A program made the position numbers and the translations under genes. Below the pieces are notes generated by a model. That model searched no databases, was not told where the DNA came from, and saw nothing but the letters and a program-made list of their open reading frames with translations. From Leptospira weilii serovar Ranarum str. ICFT (GTDB lineage: Bacteria; Spirochaetota; Leptospiria; Leptospirales; Leptospiraceae), in NCBI RefSeq assembly GCF_000332415.1, contig NZ_AOHC02000042.1, positions 1 through 57,283 on the forward strand: a stretch of 57,283 nt of DNA, given 5' to 3'. Below, one piece after another: positions 1-23,210 of this stretch (positions are counted from its first letter, which is position 1; the number at the start of each line of letters is the position of its first letter).

Positions 1-161
1 GAACCCGATCACGAGCGAACATTTATACATCTTACCAAAACCAGACCTCTAAAAAAACCGTCTCACACGCGTTAGACGACAAAATCCGCGTCCTCGAAAC
101 GTGTGAGCAATCGATGCGAACCTTAACCGCTAACATCTCGAAGTAGATATTAGGAGATTTA
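1..161. other. Intergenic DNA beyond hppA with an inverted repeat
   Basis: No convincing gene is seen. An 8-bp inverted repeat (CTCACACG at 62-69, CGTGTGAG at 100-107) encloses GTTAGAC at 71-77, the same heptamer that bounds the toxin-antitoxin modules at the other end of the window. A 23-codon ORF (162-233) with an AGGAG upstream follows, but it runs through the hppA terminator hairpin and is not called a gene. Confidence 0.4.
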
Positions 162-183
162 ATGAACACAATCAAAACGAAAA

Positions 184-216
184 AGGCCCTACTCGTTTTA
201 TGCGAGAAGGGCCTTA
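184..216 (-). terminator. Rho-independent terminator of hppA
   Basis: The outer arms AAGGCCCT (184-191) and AGGGCCTT (209-216) pair perfectly, with an inner CTCG/CGAG pairing. Read on the minus strand the hairpin is followed by a T-rich tract (complement of 181-185 and beyond). It lies 29 bases past the hppA stop codon. Confidence 0.8.
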
Positions 217-244
217 ATTTAAGAGAATTCTAATTTAGAATTTT

Positions 245-2383
<2,139 letters not shown>

Positions 2384-2384
2384 C

Positions 2385-3590
<1,206 letters not shown>

Positions 3591-3799
3591 TATTTTAACG
3601 CGAATTCGATCTAAGAAAGTTTGGGTGAATCCAGTCCTGGCGTTACGATCCTTGGAGAGCAGTGCCATTTTAGTTTTTTGGGATGGACCTATTTCGCGTA
3701 GCGAGATTGAGTTTCTTAATTTCGCTCCAATCCACAAATTGATGGGTCGATCGAAAAACGGTTTTCTTTCGTGATTCCAATTTGTCGATCTCGCTTCAA

Positions 3800-3828
3800 T
3801 CGCTTTCGCATTGGTTATACCGAACTCA
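3800..3828 (+). repeat. Short intergenic repeat, copy 1
   Basis: This 29-base stretch ending TTATACCGAACTCA recurs at 16330-16358 with only two differences, both transitions. Both copies lie in intergenic DNA, here 21 bases before the LRR gene start. It may be a transcript-end or protein-binding element, or a remnant of a larger repeat. Confidence 0.7.
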
Positions 3829-3848
3829 GGATAAATAAGAGAATTTTA

Positions 3849-4514
3849 ATGAAACTGAATTTAATACGATCTTGTTTTCAAAAAGTGGGAATTCTTTTTT
3901 TGATATTTGTATGGTCCCTAACGCAATTCCATGCAGAAGAACGTTACATAGGGAAGGAAGGCCTTTATGTAGATTTAACCGAAGCTCTCAAAAATCCGAG
4001 GGATGTTCAAATTCTGGATTTGAACCATAACCAACTCGCCACTCTTCCAAAAGAAATCGAGCAACTACAAAATTTACGGTGGTTGGAATTAAAAGGCAAT
4101 CAACTCACAACCCTTCCTAAAGAAATCGGACAACTACAGAATCTACAACTGTTGTATTTGGCTGAGAACCAACTCACCACTCTTCCGAAAGAGATCGGAA
4201 AACTACAGAATTTACAAGAATTGAATTTGGATCATAATCAATTCGCGACTCTTCCGAAAGAGATTGAACAACTTAAGAATTTACGAATATTGAATTTAGA
4301 AGGCAATCGGCTCGCGACTTTTCCAAAAGAAATTGAACAACTTAAAAATTTACAGATATTGAATTTGGCTGAGAACCAACTCACCACTCTTCCAAAAGAA
4401 ATCGAGCAGTTAAAGAAACTGCAACATTTACATTTGAATGAGAATCCAATTGTATCCAAAGAAAGAAACAGAATCCGAAAATTACTTCCCAAATGTGATA
4501 TTAATTTTAAATAA
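3849..4514 (+). CDS. Secreted leucine-rich-repeat protein
   Basis: The 221-residue product starts at the ATG at 3849, behind AAGAGA, rather than at the upstream in-frame ATG at 3771, because a signal peptide (LFLIFVWSLTQFHAEE) then sits at the N-terminus. The mature part is about seven leucine-rich repeats of 23 residues with the pattern LPKEIxQLxNLxxLxLxxNQL. Such proteins form curved solenoids and usually bind other proteins. They are strongly expanded in pathogenic Leptospira, where several are surface-exposed. The units are also similar at DNA level (69-bp period), so unit gain or loss by recombination is plausible. No lipobox is evident. The ligand is unknown. Confidence 0.92.
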   Translation: MKLNLIRSCFQKVGILFLIFVWSLTQFHAEERYIGKEGLYVDLTEALKNPRDVQILDLNHNQLATLPKEIEQLQNLRWLELKGNQLTTLPKEIGQLQNLQLLYLAENQLTTLPKEIGKLQNLQELNLDHNQFATLPKEIEQLKNLRILNLEGNRLATFPKEIEQLKNLQILNLAENQLTTLPKEIEQLKKLQHLHLNENPIVSKERNRIRKLLPKCDINFK

Positions 4515-4535
4515 AAACCAGATAAGGAATTCAAA

Positions 4536-4826
4536 ATGAAACAGTTTATCGTAGTACTTCGTTATCTCGTCCCGATCGAAACGGTGGACCAGTACGTAAT
4601 GGCACATCGAGAATATTTATCCAAAGGATACGAGCAGAAAATACTACTCGCATCCGGACCTCAGGAACCGAGAACCGGGGGAATTTTTATTGCGAGAGCG
4701 AAGTCCCGCAAGGAACTCGAATCCTTTTGCCATCAAGATCCTTTTTACAACAACGGAGTCGCCGAATATCAGATCTTGGAATGGAACCCGGTTAAGTATC
4801 AAAAAGAATTCGAATTCTGGATTTAG
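4536..4826 (+). CDS. YciI-like family protein
   Basis: This 96-residue protein has the compact ferredoxin-like layout of the YCII family, with the N-terminal strand [11 protein letters not shown], the AHREYLSKG helix, [11 protein letters not shown] in the middle, and a conserved HQDPF near the C-terminus. The His and Asp of this family form a putative active site, and members act in diverse small-molecule or dehalogenation-like reactions or have no known role. It follows the LRR gene by 21 bases on the same strand. Its stop codon overlaps the end of the convergent cyclase gene by four bases. The substrate is unknown. Confidence 0.85.
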   Translation: MKQFIVVLRYLVPIETVDQYVMAHREYLSKGYEQKILLASGPQEPRTGGIFIARAKSRKELESFCHQDPFYNNGVAEYQILEWNPVKYQKEFEFWI

Positions 4827-6148
4827 ATCTTACCCAATTCGTAGACGTCGACGGGTTGTTCCCTTCCCTTAACTTGGATGGAGGAAAGATGTCTTCCGGG
4901 AATCTTATCCTTGATCTCGTCGTAAACGGCCTGAGTGACTAAAAGCCTGGTTCCGAATTCCTTGTTTAAGGATTCCACTCGAGATGCGAGATTGACCACG
5001 TCTCCGATGATCGTATATTCTTTTCTCGCTTCCGAACCTACGTTACCCGTCATCGCATCGCCCGCGTGTAAACCGATTCCGATTTGAGTCTCGGGAATTT
5101 TACCTTCCTGATTCAAGAATTCGATTTTCTTAAGAAGTTCCAAGGAAGCTTCCACCGCATTTTTCACGTCGTTGGCACCGTCCGAGATCGGAGCCCCGAA
5201 AACCGCCATAAAACCGTCTCCGAGGAATTTATTGATCATACCGTTGTGCATATTCACGATGTCGATCAAGTGACTGAAGATATAGTTTAGATAATCGATC
5301 ACTTCTCCCGGAGGTCTTTTTTCGGAGAATCTCGTAAAGTTACGGATATCCAAAAACATAACGCAGACCCGTTTGAACTCGGAAAAACTTTCGTTTTTTT
5401 GTTCGAGAAGACGATCTACCACGTCCGGTGAAACGTATTGTCCGAACATACCGACCACTTTATTTTTCTCTTGAACCGCAGACATCGCGGAAACCAAAGA
5501 ACGTTTCAGTTGAATGCCCACGAGACCCGCCGCAACCCCGCTGAATAAAAACAGGAACGCTTTGGAAAAGAAAGGAGCGAGAGAATTGAAAAAGTTAATC
5601 GGCATCGGAATCGGAATGAGAGGAATATAATAAACCGCTAATGCTAAAAACTCGGCGCCGGCCACCAATCCGGTGAACGCACTCAGCCAAAACTCAAGTC
5701 GGAGAACCGAAAGAATGATGAATATGAAGAACGTCAGAACCGCCGGAGAATACAAAGGAATCAAAGGCGACTCGAAAGTTCCTATGTTGAACCAAAGTAG
5801 CAAAGCCACCGAGGAAATTTCGATAAACACGTTTAAATATCTCGCGATCGGATAGACGTTTCTTCTTTTCTCTAGAAAACGGGTAAACACGCGGTTTACA
5901 AGCAGCTCGTAGATCGCGGTTCCCACGTTCACACCCAGAACGGCGTAAAAAGGAAAATGACCGCCCGTTTCCTGGCCGATCCATTCGTGAAAGATCGCAA
6001 AAATCACCGCCATCAGCGTAGAGACGGAAGCGAAAAATATAAAAAGAATTTTCGTTCGAATGATCTCGCTTTTAAGGATTTCATAAGAAAGAGGGTCCAT
6101 CGTCGGTTTTTTGAATTTCTTGGTCAATTCTTGAATTGGATTCACCAT
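4823..6148 (-). CDS. Membrane class III adenylate/guanylate cyclase
   Basis: The N-terminal half (roughly residues 30-230) holds about six hydrophobic helices. A short linker ([19 protein letters not shown]) leads to a complete class III cyclase domain. The two metal-binding Asp residues are visible in FLDIRNFT and [11 protein letters not shown] Lys precedes the second (NKFLGDG), and the Asn/Arg pair for transition-state stabilisation lies in NLASRVE. It should therefore be active and make cAMP or cGMP, with signals perceived through the membrane domain. Leptospira carry many such cyclases. The gene is monocistronic, with a 385-base upstream region. Nucleotide choice is not certain from the sequence. 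Confidence 0.93.
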   Translation of the reverse strand: MVNPIQELTKKFKKPTMDPLSYEILKSEIIRTKILFIFFASVSTLMAVIFAIFHEWIGQETGGHFPFYAVLGVNVGTAIYELLVNRVFTRFLEKRRNVYPIARYLNVFIEISSVALLLWFNIGTFESPLIPLYSPAVLTFFIFIILSVLRLEFWLSAFTGLVAGAEFLALAVYYIPLIPIPMPINFFNSLAPFFSKAFLFLFSGVAAGLVGIQLKRSLVSAMSAVQEKNKVVGMFGQYVSPDVVDRLLEQKNESFSEFKRVCVMFLDIRNFTRFSEKRPPGEVIDYLNYIFSHLIDIVNMHNGMINKFLGDGFMAVFGAPISDGANDVKNAVEASLELLKKIEFLNQEGKIPETQIGIGLHAGDAMTGNVGSEARKEYTIIGDVVNLASRVESLNKEFGTRLLVTQAVYDEIKDKIPGRHLSSIQVKGREQPVDVYELGKI

Positions 6149-6533
6149 TTTTTAGCTCCGATTATTCTTTAGCCGGTTGAGTATAAACGATCCGATCAAA
6201 GTTGGAAATCACTTTTGAAACGATTGTAAAAAAGAAAACTATAATCCTAAAAAACGGTTAAAAAAGATTTTTCAAGAACCGATCCGACGTAATGAAAAAC
6301 CCTAACGTAAATCCAAAAAATCGAATTCATCCGAACTTTCCGAAGGACTTAAAGTGAATTTTAAGGATTTTTTAAGTTAGCGCGGCTTGCTGCAATGCGT
6401 AATGCAGTATTACAAATACAAAGTCGATTCCGGAATGTCCCAAAACTTGCACGTTAACGTGATTGCACTCGAGTTTCTTTCCGAAAGAATCTTATGTTCC
6501 GATCCGAAATGAGATCTTAAATTCAAGTTACGC
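6149..6533. other. Intergenic region between cyclase and GT2 gene
   Basis: This stretch carries no credible ORF. It must hold the cyclase promoter, on the minus strand near 6150-6250. A perfect 12-base palindrome CACGTTAACGTG lies at 6450-6461. A CTGC/GCAG-armed dyad lies just before it near 6390-6407. The phrase CACTCGAGTTTCTT near 6467 recurs near 19551, which suggests a decayed repeat. Confidence 0.5.
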
Positions 6534-7432
6534 TCAAACCCAATTCTGATTTCCAAGTAAGAATTCCTTCATACGAATTCCAAAAGAAGAATTCAGTCCT
6601 TCTTTCAGTACGCCGTCCAAAAGAAGATCCAATTCTTCGTTCCAAGAGTTCCTTTTGACTCTTCCCTGCCTCAAAACCCCCCATTTTATAAAAAGAATCC
6701 GCTCCGTAAGGCTTCTTTGCGTTTCATTCGGTAAATTAGAAGTTAATAATTTTAAAATAGAGTAAATTCTAAAACGATCCATGGCGGGATATCGAAACGA
6801 AAGTTGGTCCTCGTGTCCTCCGTATCGAACGAGTAAAGGTTCATCCAAAAGAACAACCGGAGTTTGAGACGTAATTCTCAACCAAAGGTCGTAATCTTCG
6901 CAGGCGGGAAGTTCCTCGTCCATTCCACCTTGGCTTTCGTAGAGTTCCTTTTTCAAAAGGACCGAAGATGGGGTAACTCCGCAAAATTCCAGACTTGGTT
7001 CGAAAATCCATCCGCTTTTTTTGGCGAGACGAAGGGGCGGATGGACCCGCTTCCCATTTCGAATCCAAATTTCCTGAGATTGAAGAATTTTCGTTTCCGG
7101 ATTTTTTTCACAAACCTTCCATTGACGTTCCAATTTTTCGGGCAACCATTCGTCGTCCGAATCCAAAAATGCGATCCAATCTCCGGCGGCCCTTTCCACT
7201 CCCCGGTTTCTCGCGTGACTGACTCCCTTGTGTTCCAAAGTAAGAATTTGAATGTCGTCGAAAGAGTCGAAAAACGTTTCTCGAATTTTGGAAATCGTCG
7301 CATCGGTCGACCCGTCGTCGACTACGATGATTTCCTGCGGCGGGAGAGTTTGTTTCAAAACGGAAGATATCGCCTTGAGGACCTTGTTTTCCCGATTGAA
7401 AGTCGGAATGACCACCGAAATCGGAACCGAAT

Positions 7433-7436
<4 letters not shown>
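6534..7436 (-). CDS. Family 2 glycosyltransferase
   Basis: The 300-residue protein opens with the GT-A fold signature [14 protein letters not shown] and [10 protein letters not shown]. It has the metal and nucleotide-sugar binding motif FLDSDDEW around residues 91-98, and the helix [10 protein letters not shown] before it. It should transfer a sugar from a nucleotide donor onto a lipid or polysaccharide acceptor at the inner face of the cytoplasmic membrane. Its ATG overlaps the stop of the upstream O-antigen-ligase-like gene by four bases, so the two are co-translated. A role in surface glycan synthesis follows from this pairing. Donor and acceptor cannot be read from the sequence. Confidence 0.93.
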
Positions 7437-9586
<2,150 letters not shown>

Positions 9587-9729
9587 AGGGATACAAAAGT
9601 CCGAAAGGTATTTTTACGAAACGATAAATTGTTTCGGATCCGTCCCGGTTCCCCCGAAAAACGCGGAGATTTTTTTTGTTTCCAGAAAAAACTCTTTCCT
9701 GAAATAGTAGTAACTACGTTTTCTTTTTT

Positions 9730-10028
<299 letters not shown>

Positions 10029-10032
<4 letters not shown>

Positions 10033-10466
10033 AATTTTCTCTCTCCATCCTTTTATCCGCATCGATCTTATTTCAGGCTTTGGTTTTTTCCAGCGGGCTT
10101 TTCGGCTGTATTCTCGCCGAAAAAGCCAAAATCTGCGAGTGTAACCACGGCGGCAAAATTCAGAAACACTCAAACGAAGAGGACAAACGTTTCTCTAAAA
10201 AAGTCCGTTCGGATCGTCGTTCCTTAGTCTCCGATAAACTTCCGAACTGTCATTCCGCAAAATCGGGGGAAATCCATTCCTGTTCCTGTAAAAAGGCGGA
10301 AAACAAACTCTCTCAATTGAGCGCGTTTTACTCGGCACTTTTTTCTCCCAAACAAAATTTCGATATCGACCACAACCTCGATTTCATTCAAATGATCACT
10401 TTAGAATATTCTAATTCTGGAATCTTATCCTTTTCTGTCCCTCTAAAACCCCCTCGTTTCTCCTAA
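10029..10466 (+). CDS. Cys/His-rich secreted protein of unknown function
   Basis: A hydrophobic N-terminal segment ([19 protein letters not shown]) acts as signal peptide or anchor. The mature part contains a cluster of potential metal ligands: CECNHG near residue 37, then NCHSAK and IHSCSCKK. This suggests binding of a soft metal such as copper or zinc, in keeping with the MbnP/MbnH genes downstream, but it is inference. The start codon overlaps the STAS gene stop. About 270 bases separate it from the MbnP gene. A 14-base palindrome TTAGAATATTCTAA lies inside the coding region at 10401-10414. The family is not recognised. Confidence 0.65.
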
Positions 10467-10637
10467 TATCCGTTTGTAAAAAACATTTTGCCGATCCGTT
10501 TAGAACCGGCTTACAATATCCGTCCCGCCGGATCGTATTTTTCGGCGTCGCTTTTCGGTCGGAAATTTATAGAGGTTTACCCTAAGATTTACCGAACGAT
10601 TCAGGAAGAAGGATCGTTTTCTACGGATCTTCTTAGA

Positions 10638-10706
10638 GCTCAAACGATCGATTCTTTATGAAACGTCGTAGAAACTCAAACAACCGACTCTCTATGAATC
10701 GTTGTA
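10638..10706 (+). promoter_or_regulatory. Tandem dyad repeats upstream of the MbnP gene
   Basis: Two 33-base direct repeats (10638-10670 and 10674-10706) share 26 positions. Each contains an imperfect dyad, with half-sites of the type ACRAYCGA and TCGTYGT. They end 30 bases before the MbnP start codon. Spacing and symmetry suit a dimeric repressor or activator binding twice. The regulator is unknown. Confidence 0.45.
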
Positions 10707-10736
10707 TCCGATTTTTATTATATTAGGAGTTTTATT

Positions 10737-11687
<951 letters not shown>

Positions 11688-11740
11688 TTCAAAAACGTCC
11701 GGGATAAGGTCGGTTTCGGGCGTCTTGAGGATACAATTAT

Positions 11741-12911
<1,171 letters not shown>

Positions 12912-12940
<29 letters not shown>

Positions 12941-13789
12941 TTTTTTTCTCTTCGGCTTTCTTTTAGGAAACTGCACCTTCGGTTCCGTGGGAGATTCGAG
13001 AAAGGAAGAAGCGAAGATGTTACAAAGACTTTTGGTTCTTTTTAACGAAAGACCGTCTTCGTTCGGAACCTTTCTGTATTATACGGACGATCAACAAAAT
13101 TCTAATATAGGAAACTTTAATGTAGTTTCCACGGCGACCGTTTATAACCTTCAACTGCAACCAGGATCCAAAATCGTCTGGGACGGAATTTCAATCCGAG
13201 TCAATCCGAATCCCGTTCCTACGGTTCCCGAAAAAATAAGAAGTTTCGACGCGGGAGATCATTCCTCCGCGTCCCATACTCCGTATACGGTTCCTTTGGA
13301 TCTGCCGATCACGTCTCCTTACGGACAAGAATACGGGACCTCTTCGTTTGAAGATTCGAACTTGGAGACGATCACGGAAACGATTCTTACGGGAGACGTT
13401 CACACTTCTTCGGCCCCTCTTATATCGGGAATTCCCTCGGGTTATCTCGCTTCCGTGAAGTATAAGATCCGCTCCCTCGATCTTACGTTTCAAATCGCGG
13501 CCCCTGCGGCAAAAACGGTAAGACTACAAATGTCCCCCTTTGTTTTGGAACTTTTTCCGAGATGTAGATTCGATATCACACCCGAAAAATCGGGCAGTTT
13601 TCCGGTTCTTTGGAAATCCGACGGAATCTTTCAGGACCGGACTTCCGTTTCGATTTTAAATTCGATATCGGCTCTTCCGAATCCGGTGGATATCAATCCA
13701 TATCAAAACGCGAACTTATACGATCTGATTTTGGCGAATTTACGACAACAGGATCGGGTACTTTATCAAACGGGTTGCAATCTATTTTA

Positions 13790-13790
<1 letters not shown>
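12912..13790 (+). CDS. Lipoprotein of the MbnP/MbnH operon
   Basis: The N-terminus [21 protein letters not shown] is a textbook spirochaetal lipoprotein signal with cleavage before Cys21. The mature part (about 270 residues) is predicted to be mainly beta-stranded, rich in Ser, Thr and Pro, and has no motif I recognise. Its reading frame begins inside the last codons of the MbnH gene (29-base overlap). Its stop codon shares one base with the ATG of the barrel gene. This tight coupling argues for a shared role, perhaps in holding or delivering metal in the envelope, which is inference. Confidence 0.8.
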
Positions 13791-14803
<1,013 letters not shown>

Positions 14804-14921
14804 AATTTCCTGTAAGTCGATCCCGATCCGAATCAAGATGCGCGATATGACAAAGAAGGAAATGGATGCTTCCATACAAACTAAAGTTTACTCGACATAC
14901 GCGAACGTATAAACTGGTTTC

Positions 14922-16280
<1,359 letters not shown>

Positions 16281-16329
16281 AATCGAGAATCCACTTTATA
16301 AGTCCGCTTCGAGCGATCGCAACATACAA

Positions 16330-16358
16330 TCGTTTTCGCATCGGTTATACCGAACTCA
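16330..16358 (+). repeat. Short intergenic repeat, copy 2
   Basis: This copy matches the element at 3800-3828 in 27 of 29 positions and contains GGTTATACCGAACTCA. It sits between two convergent genes, just before the end of the lipoprotein gene on the minus strand. Confidence 0.7.
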
Positions 16359-16365
16359 CGTTAAA

Positions 16366-17544
16366 TTAATTTTTTATAATATGAATCGAACTCGGTTTCA
16401 CTTCTTTTTGTGAAAAGTCGAAACCGAAATCGGCTTTTTTTTCTCTCATCTTTTGATAGAGATGATTTCCGTTATACAAAGCCTCGATTTCAAGAACGAT
16501 CCACGACGGTTTCGTATTGCCGTTATTAACCTCGGAAACGGCGTTAACTCCTTGAATACTTCGAATCAAACCTTTTACGTCCCTATCGACGTAGTCGTCG
16601 TACGTAAGTCCTTCTATTTTTAAACGGATTAAATTTCCGGGTTTCCATTTTATCGAAATTTGATCCCGAATTTTCGGATACGCGCTCTCCACTGCTTTTC
16701 GAATCGCTTCTTGAGATCCGATTTCGGAATTCACGTGCAGGGAAGTTCCGTTCGTATTGTCGGCCGCGATAATTCTTGCCGTATTAACGTCTAAAATTTT
16801 AAACCGAAAAACCGCCTGGTATGATTTTAAATCGGTGTTTTCGATATTTCCTACGTTAGTCACTTCGACTTGACCTATAAATAATATCCGGGCTTCCATT
16901 TCGGCCGCGGTCGCTACCGCCTTTGTTTCGAGGGATTGATTTCCATAAACCCCGATAGACTTCGTATTTTCCTTCTCTAAGATTCGAATCCATTGGTTTC
17001 GATCCAGAAAGTCGAATTCTACGAATTTGTTTACGATCACGTTTGCGGAAATCGAAGAACCGGAATTCGATTTTCCCAAAATCGTTTCATCGATGACGAT
17101 CAAAAATTTAGGTTTTCCCAATTCCTTATATCTTTCTTTGAGTGCGTCTTGGACGGCCTTTCGGCTCACCTTACCCTTGGCGTCGCCTTCCGACAAGTTT
17201 CCTTTTTTTCGCAAAGATCCGATTCTGGAAAACTCCGTTACAAATCCTTCGGTCGAGGAATTTGTGATCATCTCTTTGAGTCGACCGTCGATCGTTTGAG
17301 AACCGCCTTCGATAAGTTCGCCGAGACCTTTCTCTAAAATTTTACGTTTTGCGTTGAGTTCGAAATCGTCTTCGTTGATCCCTTGGACATGATCGACATA
17401 AACGAATGGATCTTCCTTTTTTCCGGCGTTGTTCCGAATCGACGAGCACGCGTTGATCCAGAAAAAAAACGAAACCCAAAAAATCAGAGGCGGCCCTACC
17501 CCGAAAATTTTTCTTCCCCAAAAAACGTTCTCTATCCATTTCAT
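16366..17544 (-). CDS. Predicted lipoprotein of unknown function
   Basis: The frame is open from 17634, but the ATG at 17544 (MKWIENVFWGRK) gives the best signal peptide: a basic start, a hydrophobic core (PPLIFWVSFFFWI) and Cys in NACSS, an atypical lipobox. The 392-residue product contains the segment PKFLIVIDETILGKS and, later, MEARILFIGQVEV, then FRFKILDVNTARIIAADN. This arrangement is reminiscent of periplasmic FlgT/LpoB-like proteins, but the similarity is too weak to name it. ATG 17571 is an alternative start. It is convergent with the RlmD-like gene. Confidence 0.7.
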   Translation of the reverse strand: MKWIENVFWGRKIFGVGPPLIFWVSFFFWINACSSIRNNAGKKEDPFVYVDHVQGINEDDFELNAKRKILEKGLGELIEGGSQTIDGRLKEMITNSSTEGFVTEFSRIGSLRKKGNLSEGDAKGKVSRKAVQDALKERYKELGKPKFLIVIDETILGKSNSGSSISANVIVNKFVEFDFLDRNQWIRILEKENTKSIGVYGNQSLETKAVATAAEMEARILFIGQVEVTNVGNIENTDLKSYQAVFRFKILDVNTARIIAADNTNGTSLHVNSEIGSQEAIRKAVESAYPKIRDQISIKWKPGNLIRLKIEGLTYDDYVDRDVKGLIRSIQGVNAVSEVNNGNTKPSWIVLEIEALYNGNHLYQKMREKKADFGFDFSQKEVKPSSIHIIKN

Positions 17545-17813
17545 TTTGAAGTCCTCTACGATCCGGCTCATGGATATAACGATCCATCCTGAAACCGATC
17601 GATATGATTCCGTAAAAAGAAAACAAAGACGCATAAAGGACCTTGAATCAACTTCAATTTGTTCCTGACTGAAGGAATTTATAACCTACGCTTCGAGTGG
17701 CGCGGGTTTAGGATTGAGGGTTTGGTCCTTCCTTTAAAATCCAAAAATTTCTATAGGAATTTGGATTTCCCATCGATATTCAGGAAAGAGATAGACGTAT
17801 CTCCGGGATTCTT

Positions 17814-18938
<1,125 letters not shown>

Positions 18939-18951
18939 AAATGGAATATTC

Positions 18952-19082
18952 AGAGTTTAGAGTTTAGAGTTTAGAGTTCAGAGTTCAGAGGGATTTTCCT
19001 CATAGATGGATCAGACTTTAACAAAGTACAATCTCCCTCTTCTGTAAAATTTCTGAACTCTGAAATCTGATTTCTAAACTCT
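18952..19082. repeat. Intergenic repeat with heptad tails, copy 1 (inverted)
   Basis: Five tandem AGAGTTY heptamers (18952-18986) open the element. A core with GACTTTAACAAAGTAC and CTCCCTCTTCTGTAA follows, and degenerate complementary heptamers (GAACTCTG, CTAAACTCT) close it. The core is the reverse complement of the cores at 24176-24340. It fills the gap between two convergent genes and reaches the stop codon of the minus-strand gene. Confidence 0.75.
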
Positions 19083-19479
19083 ATTCACTAGTATAGAGAC
19101 CGGCCCAACCTTCTAAGAACAAAAATAGAATATGAAACGAGACGCCCATACTTCGAGTCGCCACCCCGTTCGGAAGTGTAGCAAAAAAATTCCAATGAAA
19201 TACGTACACGACTAATATGAACACATGGAATAACGCGCCGATTCGGTTCCATTTCTTTTTATTTCCCACTTGATAGGACCCCGTCCACAATACGATCCCG
19301 GTTAAACCGGCCAATAAATAAGCCTGAATCAAACCGACATGACCCAAATTATGATCACTTAAAAAACTATAAGGTCCGGTTCCATACAAACCCAAAGTGG
19401 AGATTATGCTCATCATAAACCCCATTGCAATCAACAATGTTCCGTGAATCCTCAAAATCGTTATGCGTGCCGTTTCCAT
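19081..19479 (-). CDS. Small four-helix membrane protein
   Basis: The 132-residue protein consists almost wholly of four hydrophobic helices: LLIAMGFMMSIISTLGLY, IQAYLLAGLTGIVLWTG, IGALFHVFILVVYVFHW and a C-terminal one. It has conserved-looking His residues (HGTLL, HNLGHVG, FHVF, FHWNF). It lies in the cytoplasmic membrane. I do not recognise the family; the His pattern would fit heme or metal binding, but that is only a guess. The ATG at 19479 follows the plausible ribosome site AGGATACAAACC. The stop codon abuts a repeat element. Confidence 0.7.
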   Translation of the reverse strand: METARITILRIHGTLLIAMGFMMSIISTLGLYGTGPYSFLSDHNLGHVGLIQAYLLAGLTGIVLWTGSYQVGNKKKWNRIGALFHVFILVVYVFHWNFFATLPNGVATRSMGVSFHILFLFLEGWAGLYTSE

Positions 19480-19660
19480 GGTTTGTATCCTCTTTTTGAT
19501 TTTTATTTTACTACGTATCCCAAACTTGCCAAGCGATCCGTAGAAAGCGTCGCACTCGAGTTTCTTGCGAGATCAATTTTTTTTTATGTTCAATACTTTG
19601 CCCAACAATTCGAAGAACGACAAAGCACACTCTTTAGTTTGGGTGGAAAAATCAATATTT

Positions 19661-19799
19661 AGAGCTTGTCCCAAAACCTACAAGGAAATTTGCATGAGCT
19701 CCCACAGAAACCGTCTCTTTTACGGTTTTTAGGCTTTTAGATGATTTTCTCGTCTTTTAAAAACGTAGTTACCACATTTCAGGTTTTGGGACAAGCTCT
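19661..19799. mobile_element. MITE-like element with perfect 19-bp inverted ends
   Basis: AGAGCTTGTCCCAAAACCT at 19661-19679 is the exact reverse complement of 19781-19799, giving a 139-base element with no coding capacity. Within it, CCGTCTCTTTTACGG forms a small hairpin. Related phrases occur near 35047 (GTCCCAAAACC) and 40425 (GTCCAAAACCTACA), suggesting decayed copies. It could be mobilised in trans by a transposase elsewhere. The rest of the 465-base gap (19480-19944) shows no gene. Confidence 0.65.
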
Positions 19800-19944
19800 G
19801 ATTTGGAGTTCGTCTGAAAATCCATTCAACGGAAAGCTAAAGTATTCTTTTGTATAAATCGTCCGTGAAATTCTAAAGTTCGGTTTTAAGCGTTTTTTCA
19901 CTTTCCACGGATTTCATTCCGAATTCTATTGTTTCCTCAAAGAG

Positions 19945-20646
19945 ATGACAAACCCGAACACAAACGCGACGGATTCCAAAAGAATCCGCGTTTCAAATCT
20001 ACGCAAATCCTATCAAAGCGGAAAACTTAAAACGGAAGTTCTCAAAGGATTGGATTTGGATATTCCGAGTGCTTCCATCGTCACGCTTATGGGACCGTCC
20101 GGCTCCGGTAAATCAACTTTTTTGAATATACTTGCGGGTATAGACGTCCCGGATTCCGGAGAGGTTTTCGTAAACGGAAAACCTCTGCATTCGATGAACG
20201 AAAAAGAACTTACCGAATACAGAAGGAACGAGACCGGAATCATATTCCAATTCTTTCATCTACTTCCGTATTTAAACGCTCTGGAAAACGTGGCCGTTCC
20301 GCTTTACATTTCCGGAATCGGCAAAACGCGGGCTCGAAATGCGGCGGAAGAAGCGCTTGAAAAAGTGGGGCTTTCTTCCAGAAAATTCCACAAACCGGAC
20401 GAACTTTCCGGAGGGGAACAACAAAGGGTCGCGATTGCAAGAGCCCTCTGCAAACGTCCCTCTCTGATACTTGCGGACGAACCCACCGGAAACTTGGACA
20501 CGAAGAATGCAGAAAACGTAATACGTCTTCTCTCGGATTTGCAAAAACAATACGGGTTCACGCTTTTTATCGTAACTCACGATCAAAAACTCGGTTCCTT
20601 GGGAGAATTCCGTTTGAAGATGGCGGACGGAATTTTGACGGACTGA
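19945..20646 (+). CDS. ABC transporter ATP-binding protein, LolD/MacB type
   Basis: All ATPase motifs are present in this 233-residue protein: Walker [10 protein letters not shown], the Q-loop segment [13 protein letters not shown], signature [15 protein letters not shown], Walker [13 protein letters not shown] and the switch His in FIVTHD. The sequence style, with ADEPTGNLD and a MacB/LolD-like length, places it with exporters that work with FtsX-domain permeases. The permease gene begins eight bases later. The pair could extract lipoproteins or export peptides; the cargo is unknown. Confidence 0.93.
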   Translation: MTNPNTNATDSKRIRVSNLRKSYQSGKLKTEVLKGLDLDIPSASIVTLMGPSGSGKSTFLNILAGIDVPDSGEVFVNGKPLHSMNEKELTEYRRNETGIIFQFFHLLPYLNALENVAVPLYISGIGKTRARNAAEEALEKVGLSSRKFHKPDELSGGEQQRVAIARALCKRPSLILADEPTGNLDTKNAENVIRLLSDLQKQYGFTLFIVTHDQKLGSLGEFRLKMADGILTD

Positions 20647-20653
20647 AAGTATC

Positions 20654-23134
<2,481 letters not shown>

Positions 23135-23210
23135 AGGTACTCACGTTGTTTAATGTGAAAACCAACTTGATTCGAAACGTTCCTTCCTATAGGATGCTTT
23201 CATTCTTATT

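Noticed and set aside
162..233. 23-codon ORF with AGGAG ribosome site overlapping the hppA terminator
   Set aside because: It faces the end of hppA and its sequence is the terminator hairpin; no gene follows that it could regulate.
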